In this document: piece by piece, positions 32,681 to 43,381 of the stretch
Numbering within the stretch: the first letter of the stretch is position 1
How the letters are laid out: every line of letters begins with the position of its first letter
Assembly: GCF_042477335.2 (NCBI RefSeq)
Contig: NC_091256.1
Coordinates: 33,386,001 to 33,450,000 of the forward strand
DNA length: 64,000 nt
Direction of reading: 5' to 3'
Source: Ovis canadensis
Taxonomy: Eukaryota > Chordata > Mammalia > Artiodactyla > Bovidae
Notes under the pieces: model-generated
Seen by the model: only the letters and a program-made list of their open reading frames with translations
Database searches by the model: none
What the model was told of the DNA's origin: nothing
Made by a program: the position numbers and the translations under genes

Positions 32681-34020
32681 TTCAGTTCAGTTCAGTCGCT
32701 CAGTCGTGTCCGACTCTTTGCGACCCCATGAATCACAGCACGCCAGGCCTCCCTGTCCATCGCCATCTCACGGAGTTTACTCAGACTCACGTCCATCAAG
32801 CCCATGATGCCATGCAGCCATCTCATCCTCTGTCATCCCCTTCTTCTCCTGCCCCCAAATCCTTCCCAGCATCAGAGTCTTTTCCAATCAGTCAACTCTT
32901 CGCATGAGGTGGCCAATGTACTGGAGTTTCAGCTTTAGCATCATTCCTTCCAAAGAAATCCCAGGGCTGATCTCCTTCAGAATGGACTGGTTGGATCTCC
33001 TTGCTGTCCAAGGGACTCTCAAGAGTCTTCTCCAACACCACAGTTCAAAAGCATCAATTCTTCGGTGCTCAGCCTTCTTCACAGTCCAACTCTCACATCC
33101 ATACATGACCACTGGAAAAACCATAGCCTTGACTAGACGGACCTTAGTCGGTAAAGTAATGTCTCTGCTTTTGAATATACTATCTGGGTTGGTCATAACT
33201 TTTCTTCCAAGGAGCAAGCGTCTTTTAATTTCATGGCTGCAGTCACCATATGCAGTGATTTTGGAGCCCCCAAAAATAAAGTCTGACACTGTTTCCACTG
33301 TTTCCCCATCTATTTCCCATGAAGTGATGGGACCAGATGCCATGATCTTCATTTTCTGAATGTTGAGCTTTAAGCCAACTTTTTCGCTCTCCTCTTTCAC
33401 TTTCATCAAGAGGCTTTTTAGTTCCTCTTCACTTTCTGCCATAAGGGTGGTGTCACCTGCATATCTGAGCTTATTGATATTTCTCCTGGCAATCTTGATT
33501 CCAGCTTGTGTTTCTTCCAGTCCAGCGTTTCTCATGATGTGCTCTGCATATAAGTTAAATAAATAGGGTGACAATATACAGCCTTGACATACTCCTTTTC
33601 CTATTTGGAACAAGTCTGTTGTTCCATGTCCTGTTCTAACTGTTGCTTCCTGACCTGCATACAGATTTCTCAAGAGGCAGGTCAGGTGGTCTGGTATTCC
33701 CATCTCTTTCAGAATTTTCCACAGTTTATTGTGATCCGCACAGTCAAAGGCTTTGGCATAGTCAATACAGCAGAAATAGATGTTTTTCTGGAACTCTCTT
33801 GCTTTTTCCATGATCCAGTGGATGTTGGCAATTTGATCTCTGGTTCCTCTGCCTTTTCTAAAACCAGCTTGAACATCAGGGAGTTCACGGTTCACGTATT
33901 GCTGACGCCTGGCTTGGAGAATTTTGAGCATTACTTTACTAACGTGTGAGATGAGTGCAATTGTGTGGTAGTTTGAGCATTCTTTTGCATTGCTTTTCTT
34001 TGTAATTGGAATGAAAATGG
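32681..34020 (-). mobile_element. BovB LINE, 1.3 kb, longest copy here
   Basis: Plus strand begins 'ttcagttcagttcagtcgctcag' and runs through the whole RT core to 'gaattttgagcattactttac', 'gtgcaattgtgtggtag' and 'tgtaattggaatgaaaatgg'. Still 5'-truncated (endonuclease domain absent). CpG sites are comparatively well kept, suggesting one of the younger BovB copies in the window. Confidence 0.96.
32888..33931 (-). pseudogene. BovB reverse transcriptase fragment, YAGD mutant
   Basis: A 347-codon open frame, the longest in the window, covering the BovB RT core and much of the C-terminal region. Visible in order: 'DVQAGFRKGRGTRDQ' (19-33), motif A 'CIDYAKAFD' (55-63), 'GVCQG' (113-117), motif C 'YAGD' (157-160), '[20 protein letters not shown]' (from about 295), '[14 protein letters not shown]'. 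Motif C should be YADD: the first aspartate codon GAT has become GGT (33455-33457 on the plus strand). Loss of that metal-binding residue is expected to abolish polymerisation. The AEHRRID segment is intact, unlike most copies here. The frame stops at 'MRRVD' in the C-terminal region. Confidence 0.94.
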
Positions 34021-34100
34021 ACTATAAATTGCAATCTGTAAACATGACAGGGAATTCTGTGAGCAAATACTCTTGGGAAACATGGAGTTAAATACCATTG

Positions 34101-34321
34101 TTTGCGTGTGCTAAGTCACTTCAGTTGTGTTGCACTCTTTAAGACCCTGTGGACTGTAGGCTGTCAGGCTCCTCTGTCCATGGGCTTCTCCAGGTAAGAA
34201 TATTGAAGTGGGTTGCTGTGCCCTCCCCCAGGAGATCTTCCTGACTGAAAGACTGAACCCGTGACTCTTACATCTCCTGCGTTGGCAGACAAGTTCTTTA
34301 TTACCAGCACCACCTGGGAAC
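34101..34321 (-). mobile_element. Bov-tA SINE
   Basis: 'gcgtgtgctaagtcacttcag' through 'ggcttctccaggtaagaatatt' to 'cagcaccacctgggaac'. Flanks 'taaataccattg' (34089-34100) and 'taaacaccactg' (34322-34333) are a target-site duplication with two mismatches. Confidence 0.92.
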
Positions 34322-34340
34322 TAAACACCACTGATACAAT

Positions 34341-34514
34341 GTTGTTGTTGTTCAGTCACTAAGTCAGATCTGACTCTTTGCAACCCCATGAACTGCAGCA
34401 CACCAGGCTTCCGTGTCTTTCATTGTCTCCAGGAGTTTGCTCAAATTCATGTCCACTGAGTTGGTGATGCCATCCAACTATCTAATCCTCTGTTGCCCCC
34501 TTCTCCTCCATTTC
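34341..34514 (-). mobile_element. BovB LINE 3' end, GTT-tailed older subfamily
   Basis: Opens 'gttgttgttgttcagtcact' and continues 'cagcacaccaggcttccgtgtc', 'tgctcaaattcatgtccactgag' and 'ctctgttgcccccttctcc'. The GTT (AAC on the sense strand) tail distinguishes it from the TTCAG-tailed copies. 'ctgata' on both sides may be a short duplication. Confidence 0.85.
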
Positions 34515-34520
34515 CTGATA

Positions 34521-35784
34521 TTTCTTAACATCTTTCATATGTCCCCAAACACTACTGAGTGCATCAGAGAAGGATGGATGTAGCAGGGTTTGGGGAAGGC
34601 CATAACTAGAGGAGCCAGACTTCCTCATCAGCCTTCTCTATTTCTCCCACCATCACTGCATTTCAGTCCTGTCACCAAACCAAATGGGTCCACTGCCAGC
34701 TTCAGTGAAGTGAATCTACTCATAAAGCCCATCTACCGACACTGGGTGGTGGTGAAGGAAAGTGCATTGTTCATTGTAGAGGTGCCAATACAAGGAGAAT
34801 AGGCAGCTTGTGATCAGATCCCTCCCCTCTCCCAAAGGTTTCAGCAAAGCATTTTTAAATGCAAAATGATGGAGGGGGCACTGTCCCGGGGTATGTGATC
34901 TGCTCAGTTCGTGCACAAGTCTGATTGGTTAATGGGGAGATAACAGGGCAGGGTCATAGGGGTTAACATTATTTATTCTTAAGCTCCTGGATAGGCCTGG
35001 AAGGCCTGGAGCTATGTGCTCACAGTCATCGAGTAGTTAACTTCTTCCATTTGGTGGAGGTTTTCACATCTATAAAACAAGTCAGGCAATGTGCGTCTTG
35101 CACTATTATCTAGGCACTTAGAGATGAGTTAATGCAGACAATATGGGGGAAGGAGTCTGCTCCAGGAAGGCTCCATAGGTCCTGCTTAGTTGCAGCTCAA
35201 GGGTTACGCCTTAGTTTTACAATAAATGCCAATATCTGATAGCATTTTTGTCTCCTCATACATGTCCCATGCTATAGAATTTGAGAGTATACAATTTCTC
35301 ATTGCCTGCAGGATTTGCAGAAAATACAAGTGGAAGAAAAGGCATGAGTCTGGGACTTAAAACAGCCTTGGAGCATACCTGCAACAGCACGGAGCCTCGA
35401 CAGTACTTGGTAAATAGAAATAGAAAAACAAGTGGACTCAAGTTCCAGTTTCATCATTTTAAAGAACCTGAGCCCTAGCGTTTTCAACTGTTACATGAGA
35501 TAATGCTAATTTTAGAAGAAAGTAACCAATAAGTCAGCCCTCTTTCATTTTAGTGGATGTAAATTTTTCTTTCAACTTATAGAGATCTTTGAAGAACCAA
35601 TTCAAAGTCCATCGTGACTTTTCCCCTCTTCATTTCTTCCTTCATTCAATGATTTAATTAAATGTTGAATATATGGAAAGTTCTGTGTTAGGCAGTAAGG
35701 ATACAGCAGACAAGTGTATTGCCCACAGAAATATTAACAATGAAAGAAACCAGTAAGATCCCAAAATGAAGGGCACTCATTTTA
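34521..35784. other. Intergenic with weak L2-like trace
   Basis: No gene. 'ttcattcaatgatttaattaaatg' and 'ctgtgttaggcagtaaggatacagcagacaag' (about 35640-35720) look like an L2 3' end. Overlapping frames near 35256-35487 sit on both strands and are not supported. Confidence 0.45.
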
Positions 35785-36028
35785 TTTTCCCAGGTGGCCC
35801 AGTGGTGAAGAATTCACCTGCCAAAGCAGGACATGCAGGTTCAATCCCTGGGTTGGGAAGATCCCCTGGAGTAGGAAATGGTATTCCTACTGGAATACTG
35901 GTAATCCCTACTGATAATCCCACTCTAGTATTCTTGCCTAGGAAATCCCATGGACAGAGAAGTCTGGCAGGCTATAGTCCATACGGTTGCAAAGAATCAG
36001 ACATGACTGAGCAACTCAGCACATCTAC
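35785..36028 (+). mobile_element. Bov-tA SINE with an internal ~40 bp insertion
   Basis: Head 'ttcccaggtggcccagtgg', 'caggttcaatccctgggttg' and tail 'agaatcagacatgactgagc'. Between 'ggagtaggaaatgg' and 'cccactctagtattcttgcc' lies extra sequence made of repeated 'tactggaatactgg'/'tccctactgataatccc' words, as if copied locally. Confidence 0.9.
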
Positions 36029-36052
36029 TTGAAGTACCCAACACATGAATGA

Positions 36053-36072
36053 AACACACACACACACACACA
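36053..36072. repeat. (CA)10 microsatellite
   Basis: About ten uninterrupted CA units, 25 bp downstream of a Bov-tA tail. Confidence 0.95.
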
Positions 36073-37124
36073 AGGAAGTGCAATATCACATTTCCACATT
36101 TCAGTATGGCAGGGATCATGGGAAGATTTTTAAAAGTCAAAGCATAAAAATAAATCATATATAAAGAAACTAAATCAGAACATCTACAGTCTTCTCACTA
36201 GCAACGTCAATGCAACACCAAGTTACTCCCATTTCCCCTTTCCAAAGTTTACTTTTTGGAAGGAAGTCACTATGCACAGCACACACTTAAAGGGGAGGGA
36301 ATTCTGTTTCCCCTCCTTAAAGGCAATGTAGCTCACATAAATTATTGGGGATTCTTCTACATAGGAGATTTATCTCTCCTACTGTTTGTGTTTTATGAGA
36401 CAGTGGCCCTCGTAGCATAAGCACAGTGACTTGTAATGTCATTATTATTGGGTTGACCCAGAACCCTAAAATTTTTAAACTTTGATGGGAAAAATATACT
36501 CTTGAAAGCGACTTTATGTTACAGTTGAAACAGTTTACTTAATTGCAAGCTATGAAAACCAGGTCTTTGGTATTTCTTTTTTTGGACAAGCTAGGAAAAA
36601 GAGTCTACTCGTTATCTGCATGAGGCAAAGATCATCATTTGAAATGGAGGTGTGTGAGGACTGCCGTTCTACGGAACTAGCCTGCATCACATTTTGTAAA
36701 AGACTGTCCATAGCATGAGCAGATGCTGTGGGTAAGAACTCGCAAAGAGAACCTCTAATGTGCTCTCAGTGATGTGCCTATTTTCTCAAAATGAACATAA
36801 GTCTGATTCTGAATCAATTCAATCTCAGCTATCATTGGGTCTGACAAAGGTCCCAGAGCTTTAAACACCCCTCCTAGGTTACCACTGTGTAAGTTCTTGG
36901 CCCAGGGCTGCCTGGACTCATCATGTTAGTAGTTCCGGTGCCTCAATCCCATGCTGGGAGCAAGGGGCGCTCTGCCATGCAGCCGTGTCCCAGAGTGCAG
37001 CTTCCCAAACCATGCCATGTGGTCACGTCTTCGGAGCCTTGCCTTGCCCCCAGGAACTACCGCAGAGTACCAAATGTACCGTGACCTTTGTCCCCTTTCC
37101 AGTGTCAGGAATCCCCACTTGCCT
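36073..37124. other. Intergenic, nothing recognised
   Basis: About 1 kb without an assigned repeat. 'tattgggttgacc' near 36446-36460 recalls a mariner terminus, but no partner terminus was found. Two overlapping frames at 36951-37188 lack domains. Confidence 0.45.
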
Positions 37125-37320
37125 CAGTCTCTTATTTTTTGTTTTACATTCTTTTCTTAGTATTCTTTTCCATAATGGCTTATCATAGGATGCTGAATAT
37201 GGTTCCCTGTGCTATTCAGTAGGACCGTATTGTTTATCCATTCCACACATAACAGCTTACATCTGCTAACCCCAGCCTCCCACTCCATTCCTCCCCCAAC
37301 CCCCTCTCCTAGTTTTTATG
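37125..37320 (-). mobile_element. L1 3' UTR fragment
   Basis: 'attcttttccataatggcttat', 'ggttccctgtgctattcagtagg', 'tgtttatccattccacac' and the C-rich 'ctccattcctcccccaacccc' are an L1 3' UTR in reverse orientation. Confidence 0.8.
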
Positions 37321-37394
37321 TGTCAAGGCATGCCATGTGATGTGACCACTTTATTTAAAGTAATATTTAAAATTTACCAGAAATTTCATTTTTA

Positions 37395-37453
37395 AAATTT
37401 TTTGTTAATGTTTATTAAAGTATAGCCGCTTACAATGTTGTGTTGGTTTCTGC
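37395..37453 (-). mobile_element. L1 terminal tail, reverse orientation
   Basis: 'tttattaaagtatagccgct' and 'tacaatgttgtgttggtttctgctg' are the reverse of the last ~60 bp of an L1. It meets an oppositely oriented L1 tail at about 37453. Confidence 0.78.
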
Positions 37454-37630
37454 TGAACCTACTATATAGCCCAGGGAACTCTACTCAATGTTCTCTGGTG
37501 ATCTAAATGAGAAGAAAACCTGAAAAAGAGGGGATACATATACACAAATGGTTGATTCACTTTGCTGTACAACTAACTAACACAACATTATAAAGCAACT
37601 ATATTCCAAAAAAAAATTAATAATAAAAAT
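37454..37630 (+). mobile_element. L1 3' tail
   Basis: 'aacctactatatagcccaggg', 'aactctactcaatgttctctgg', 'aaaaagaggggatacatata', 'ttgattcactttgctgtaca', 'aacacaacattataaagcaac' and an A-rich tail. Together with 37395-37453 it forms an imperfect inverted repeat. Confidence 0.85.
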
Positions 37631-38065
37631 AAAAGGACAATGGATAAAAAAGAAAAAGAGTGGATATATGTGTATTTGAAACTGAGCCACTGTCTTTTGA
37701 ATGCTCTCCCCTAACTTCCCTTCTACCCAGGAGACTTAACAGGTTTCATTATGTTATTAACAAAACAAATAGAACCCTGACTTCACCAGCTCCTGCACCC
37801 TCCCTGACACAAATTCTTGGGGCACTGGTATCCAAAATGCCTGGCTCTCTACTGGGAATTGGGAAAGAAATCCACATATTAAAATCTCCAAAGCAACAAT
37901 TCTGCCACATTGTTAGCTTGTGAATCTGTTTCAGCTACAAGTTAGTACTTCTCATTCCAATCTCTCTCATTGAAGAGGTGGACCTGGGTTTTTATCCAGA
38001 GCTGATAAAGGAGAGCAATTCCTACACACAAAGTCTTGACCAAATATTAATCTGGGCCTCAGGCT
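37631..38065. other. Intergenic, nothing recognised
   Basis: No gene or clear repeat. The first ~40 bp ('aaagaaaaagagtggatatatg') may be further L1-like tail. Confidence 0.45.
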
Positions 38066-38076
38066 CTCCAGGCCCT

Positions 38077-38285
38077 GTGCTGTGCTTAGTTGCTCAGTTT
38101 TGTCCAACTCTGCAACCCCATGGACCATAGCCCACCAGGCCCCTCTGTCCATGGGGATTCTCCAGACAAGAATACTGGAGTGGGTTGCCATGCCCTTCAC
38201 AGGGGATCTTCCCAAGCCAGGGATCAAACTCAGGTCTCCCACATTGCAGGTGATTTCTTTCCCATCTTAGCCACCAGGGAAGCCC
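38077..38285 (-). mobile_element. Bov-tA SINE
   Basis: 'gtgctgtgcttagttgctcag' to 'ttagccaccagggaagcc'. Perfect 11 bp target-site duplication 'ctccaggccct' at 38066-38076 and 38286-38296. Confidence 0.95.
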
Positions 38286-38359
38286 CTCCAGGCCCTAAGA
38301 GAACCCAAACCTCCTGGCCCTTCAGCACTGGTTCCAGCCTATTCTAGGGACTCTGGTTT

Positions 38360-39095
38360 TGAAAAATAGGCTTTATTTTTTAAGAGCAATTTTAAGTTCA
38401 CTACGAAATTGAGCAGGAGGGTACAGAGATTCCCCATATAGCCTCTGCCCCACATATGCACAGCCTTTCCCCACTATCAACATCCCAAACCTGGTGGTAC
38501 ACTGTTATAATTAATGAACCTACGTTGACACATGTTAATCAATTACAGTACTGTTCACTCTTGGTGTTGCAGAGTCTATGGGTTTTGACAGTGTATAATG
38601 ATGTTTATCTACCATTATAATATTTTACAGTATGGTTTCACTGCCCTAAAAATCTGTTCTCCAGGTTTATCCCTCTCCCCGCCTCTGATCCACTGATCCT
38701 TTCACTGTCTCCATAGTTCTGTCTTTTCCAGAAAGTAGTTGGAATTATATAGTCTGCAGACTTTTCAGATTTTTTTTTTCAGTTACTAAAGTGCACTTAA
38801 AATTCCTCCATGTCTTTTCTTGGCTTCATAGTTCATTTATTTTTAGTGCTCAAAAATATTCCATTGTCTGGATGCACCATACTTTATCCATTCACCTACC
38901 GAAAGACATCTTGGTTTCTTCCAAGTTTGGGCCATTATGAATAAAGCTTCTATAAACATTCAGGTGTAGATTTTTGTGTAGACGAAAGTTTTCAACTTAT
39001 TTAAGTAAATACCCAAATACTCTTACCAGACAATTGCCCGATTACCTGGTCAGAACATGTTTAGTTTTGTAAGAAACTACCGAACTAGTTTCTAA
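38360..39095 (-). mobile_element. Old L1 (L1M group) 3' region, ~735 bp
   Basis: A continuous reversed L1M 3' region: 'cagagattccccatata', 'catatgcacagcctttcccc', 'atgaacctacgttgacacat', 'cactcttggtgttgcagagtc', 'ttttcttggcttcatagttcat', 'aaatattccattgtctggatg', 'attatgaataaagcttctat' and 'gtttagttttgtaagaaact'. Heavily mutated, so probably predates the ruminant elements. Confidence 0.85.
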
Positions 39096-41845
39096 TTGTT
39101 TGAAGATCTTGTCATTGACAGAAAGTCCATCTACTTCCCAACCAAATTTCCAGCTGTGCCTCTTCATCTTTGGAATCCCTGCCCCAGAGTCAGTTCTCAG
39201 AACTTAAGGTGGTGGTGGTGGGGGGGTGGTGGTAGCTATCTTGAGCGGCCAGCAACAGCAGAGTTAGGCATTCATCACTTGGTGAGTATTCCTGCCTTGA
39301 TATTTCCTCTTCTTGATTATTGGGAGAAAGGAATACTCGTAACTTGACCTACGATCTTAGGAGACAAGAGGCGGGCAATGCTCTGATTCCTCTTTGGTTT
39401 CTGAGCCCAAGCCCCAAAGAAACACACACACACTTATGCTTATTTGCTACTTCATTATCTTTTGCATTGTTAGCTGAATCAAGAGGGCGTTTATGGATGT
39501 TTCTCATCTGAGGCTGGACAGTTGTCTCCACTTAAGATGTGGCTATGGAATTCCAGCTTCTGCATTGGTGCTACCACATCAGTAGCAGGTGAAAACACAT
39601 ATAGGTAAATGACATAGAGTATCTTGCCTCAGTTACACAATCAGGGAGATTTTGGAAGGAAATATATGTACAGCTAACTTCTCAAAATTTAAAAAGTGGT
39701 AGTCAAGGCTCTTCCTCATGAGCCTTACTCGATAGACTCAAAGCTGGTGCCAGAACCACAGGGCCAGTTTCTCTTGCTTAACAAAGGGACCAATCATCTT
39801 CACTTCTTCATTCTTTATCATCTGCAGTAGTTGGACAGAGTTCACAGGAGGTCCTTTCCAGCAGGGAGAGCACCATAGATGTGAATGGGGAGACTTGGGG
39901 AAGAGACCCCATGAAAAGAGAAGCTGAGCTGTGACCTTACCCCTAAAGTCTTCATAATTTTTTTTTCTTAATTCAGGAAATTCAGAATTACAGTATCCAA
40001 GATTTAATTTCACCGGATAAAGGATTTGCCAACTAGTGTGAGCCTGGGTTTTGATTTAAACATTTACCCTAGTGATTTGCATTCAATTTTGATTGTATAC
40101 TTTACTTTTTCATAATCCTGAGCAGACAATAGTTGTATCACAAAATCAAGAATATTCTTGATTTCCATATGGCTGGATTTGGAAGCTGTTCTTAGAACGT
40201 AGAAATCACCTACCCACTCCCCCTAATATTGTAATCTATAGTTTAGTTCAGAGCAGTTCAAAGGTTGATGACTTTTGCAAATCCTATGAGTAACCTACTC
40301 ATAGCCCGATTTTTCTTCTCCAATGACTTGCTTTATAATTTGGTACCGTTGCCACATGTATGTGTAGGTTTGTTAATAAAATTGCTGACCACCTGCAAAA
40401 GAAATATTGAAATATCGTGGAAAAACACATCTTATAAAGGAAAAACAATGTACAATAATTAGAACCATGTATTTTTCCTAACTGTGGCATCTTTTTTTTT
40501 TTTCTAACTATTAATACAAAACCCCTTTAGAGTAAATTCTGGGTTTCTAAGCTTTGGGAATTAATTGTAATGTGGGATTTCATCTCAGTAGATGTAGCAT
40601 GCTTTCTCAAAACCGCCAGAATATTCTAAATCTATTCTGAAATTTTGATTCTTTGCAGGTTCATTCTTTTAATTTAGAAATGCATAAAGTATTTCTAAAT
40701 GGAATCTACTTTAAACAAACTCCACTTGGGAAATCTGGACTGGTTGTGAAATTTGGATTTTTAAATAAAAATTCAAGTGAGAAGTAAACAATTTGCTTGG
40801 CTATTTGACATGGCCAATAAACCAGAAATACCCCCCACTATGATCTGAAATATTTCACAATTTTTGGTGGATAGAGTGTAACCTTTTAGAAATAATTTTA
40901 AAATAAAAAATTAAGCCCAATTTATGAACTGTTTGGGTCATCTAGTCAACCCAGCTACAGACTTGTCAGAGTTAAATTGCAAATACAAAATTGATTTTTA
41001 AGTATTCAATCCAGTGTCTTATAATGTTTTTCAGGGTGAAAGTCACTGCAAGAAAACTAGAGCATATGTGAACAAACTGAGGATCTTATCTAAGAATCCT
41101 GAGGAAAGTATGGTGTCAGCTCCATTCACAGCCAGTTCTGCCATTTATAAGCATTTGAGAAAGCCACAGAATGTCCTGAAATCTTAGGCAGCTGTTTCAC
41201 AAAGTTGTTGAATTTAAAGATATTTTTTGATATTAAAAGTAAACAAAGCTAATGCTAGACATATTGATTACTTAATATCTTGTGGCTAAAATCCAGCTTT
41301 GGGCCCTAACCCCAAAGATTCATCCTCAAGACCATCAAAAAACATCTAGGGAACCTATTGTACTAAAAGACATATGAGTATTATTTGTCATGACTGTATG
41401 CATGACAAACAGAAAATGATGAGAAATAAGAAGAGGAGGAGGATGGCAGAAGAAAGGCAGGGGGGTTTCAGGGTGAGTTAGATTTAGAGGCTGACTCAAA
41501 ACAAAGTAAATAAAGGAGGAATTTAGAATGGGAAACCCCTGAAAAATGAGAGGATTACTAATTTTATACTGGTACATTTTACTAATAGTTATCAATTTAA
41601 TAATCTGTATTTTGTGTACTCCTATTTCACCAACAAAGACTTAATTGTGCCCTCTAAAGATGAAAGAAGAATATGTAAAATAGTTGTTCCTAAAATAATC
41701 ATTTTATTCTGAGTTTTGAAGGAATCACTCAATGAGTTACTACAACCTATTCTGATTGAACTCTTAGAAGTGTCCATATTCCATTTTTCCCCCCACAAGT
41801 GAGCTATCGGATTTACATTTGAGAAATAATTTTACTACAAAAGCA
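39096..41845. other. Repeat-poor intergenic stretch, 2.7 kb
   Basis: The longest interval in which I recognise no transposon. It contains a G-rich tract (39208-39233, GGT units around a G7), a short CA run near 39422 and a T-run near 40490. Frames at 39096-39531, 39738-40013 and 41335-41595 have no known domain. Lack of ruminant insertions could mean constraint or simply chance. Confidence 0.5.
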
Positions 41846-41930
41846 AGCTTTGGCAGATGGTAATGGACAGGGAAGCCTGGCATGCTGCAGTCCATGGGGT
41901 CACAAAGAGTCAGACACGACTGAGAGACTG
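41846..41930 (+). mobile_element. BovB LINE 3' tip
   Basis: 'agatggtaatggacagggaagcctggc' through 'gtcacaaagagtcagacacgactgagagactg', ~85 bp. Ends 'aaaaacaattacaac', suggesting the AAC-tailed type. Confidence 0.88.
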
Positions 41931-41954
41931 AAAAACAATTACAACAAATGTCTA

Positions 41955-42182
41955 GAGCATGGGTCAAAAGAAGTTTTCTGTAAAGGGACAAAGAGAAAAT
42001 TTTGTAAATTTCTCGGACTTTGTTGCACCTGCACAACTCTGCCACTGTAGTTCAAAAAAATAGCCTTAGAGCATATGTTAATAAACGGGATTGGCTGTGT
42101 ACCAATAAAAATTTATTTTCAAAAGCATACAACAGACTGAATTTAACCTATGGATCATTATTAGCCAGCTCCTGCTCTAAAG
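41955..42182 (-). mobile_element. MER1-type hAT-Charlie element
   Basis: 'gttttctgtaaagggacaaag', 'ctcggactttgttgcacctgc', 'caactctgccactgtag', 'ggctgtgtaccaataaaaatttatttt' and 'ccagctcctgctctaa' reproduce most of a MER1 element in order. Nearly full length by layout, strongly diverged. Confidence 0.8.
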
Positions 42183-42251
42183 AATCAGAAATTTTGTCTC
42201 TTACCTTCACATTGGTTTCCTTCCTGAAATATAACAAAATTTGCCCAAAGG

Positions 42252-42437
42252 TAGGCTTTCCTTTGGTGACTCAGAGTTAAAGAATATGCCTGCCAAGCAG
42301 GAAGATTCCCTGGAAGAGGAAGTGGCAACCCACTCCAGTATTCTTGCCTGGGAAATCCCATGGACAGAGGAGCCTGGCAGGCTAAAGTCCATGGGGTCAC
42401 AAAGACTCAGACATGGCTTAGCGACTAAACAACCCCA
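42252..42437 (+). mobile_element. Bov-tA SINE, internally shortened
   Basis: Head 'taggctttcctttggtgactcag', then 'gccaagcaggaagattccctgg' with the B-box portion missing, then body and tail 'agacatggcttagcgac'. Perfect target-site duplication 'gcccaaagg' at 42243-42251 and 42438-42446. Confidence 0.94.
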
Positions 42438-42446
42438 GCCCAAAGG

Positions 42447-42806
42447 CAGCAAGACAGAGTGGTAAAACAAATGCTACACATAGGATAGGAGTGATATATT
42501 ACATAAGACAAGGACACATCTCCCCATCTGTATCACCTATCCCCTTTAACCAGAAGAAAAGAAGTTGGTGATTAGATACAGAGAAAAAACCTAAGTCACC
42601 AAAATGGTAAAAGCCCAGCAATTACACATAAAAGAGTCAAAAAATAAAACAAGAGTGAATCTAAAAAGAATGCACAATAAAAAAGCAAGCATTGAAAGCC
42701 ATGATCAATTTAAGATAACAATTAATATACACAAATAATTATTTTACTTCTAGAGAAAATTGAGGAGTGACAACGGCAGTGGAGGTGGAGTAATACATTC
42801 CGCTAT
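42447..42806. other. Intergenic, nothing recognised
   Basis: A-rich unassigned sequence. Confidence 0.5.
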
Positions 42807-43381
42807 CTCAGTTCAGTTCAGTCGCTCAGTCCTGTCCCACTCTTTGCGACCCCATGAACCACAGCACGCCAGGCCTCCCTGTCCATCACCAACTCCCGGA
42901 GTTCACTCAGACTCACGTCCATAAAGTCAGTGATGCCATCCAGCCATCTTATCCTCTGTCATACCCTTCTCTTCCTGCCCCCAATCCCTCCCAGCATCAG
43001 GGTCTTTTCCAATGAGTCAACTCTTCACATGAGGTGGCCAAAGTACTGGAGTTTCCGCTTTAGCATCATTCCTTGCAAAGAACACTCAGGACTGATCTCC
43101 TTTAGAATGGACTGGTTGGACCTCCATGCAGTTCAAGGGACTCTCAAGAGTCTTCTCCAACACCACAGTTCAAAAGCATCAACTCTTCAGCGCTCAGCTT
43201 ACTTCACAGTTCAACTCTCACATCCATACATGACCACTGGAAAAACTATTGCCTTGATTAGATGGACATTTGTTGGCAAAGTAATGTCTCTGCTTTTGAA
43301 TATGCTATCTAGGTCGGCCACAACTTTCCTTCCAAGGAGTAAGTGTCTTTTAATTTCATGGCTGCAGTCACCGTCTGCAGT
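42807..43381 (-). mobile_element. BovB LINE, 3' 575 bp
   Basis: 'cagttcagttcagtcgctcag' to 'tcatggctgcagtcaccgtctgcag'. Covers the C-terminal coding region and 3' end. The AEHRRID arginine codon is a TGA stop (43187-43189, reversed). Confidence 0.95.

Noticed and set aside
36446..36480. Possible mariner terminal inverted repeat ('tattgggttgacc')
   Set aside because: Only about 13 bases match the remembered terminus, similarity fades at once and no partner terminus is nearby.
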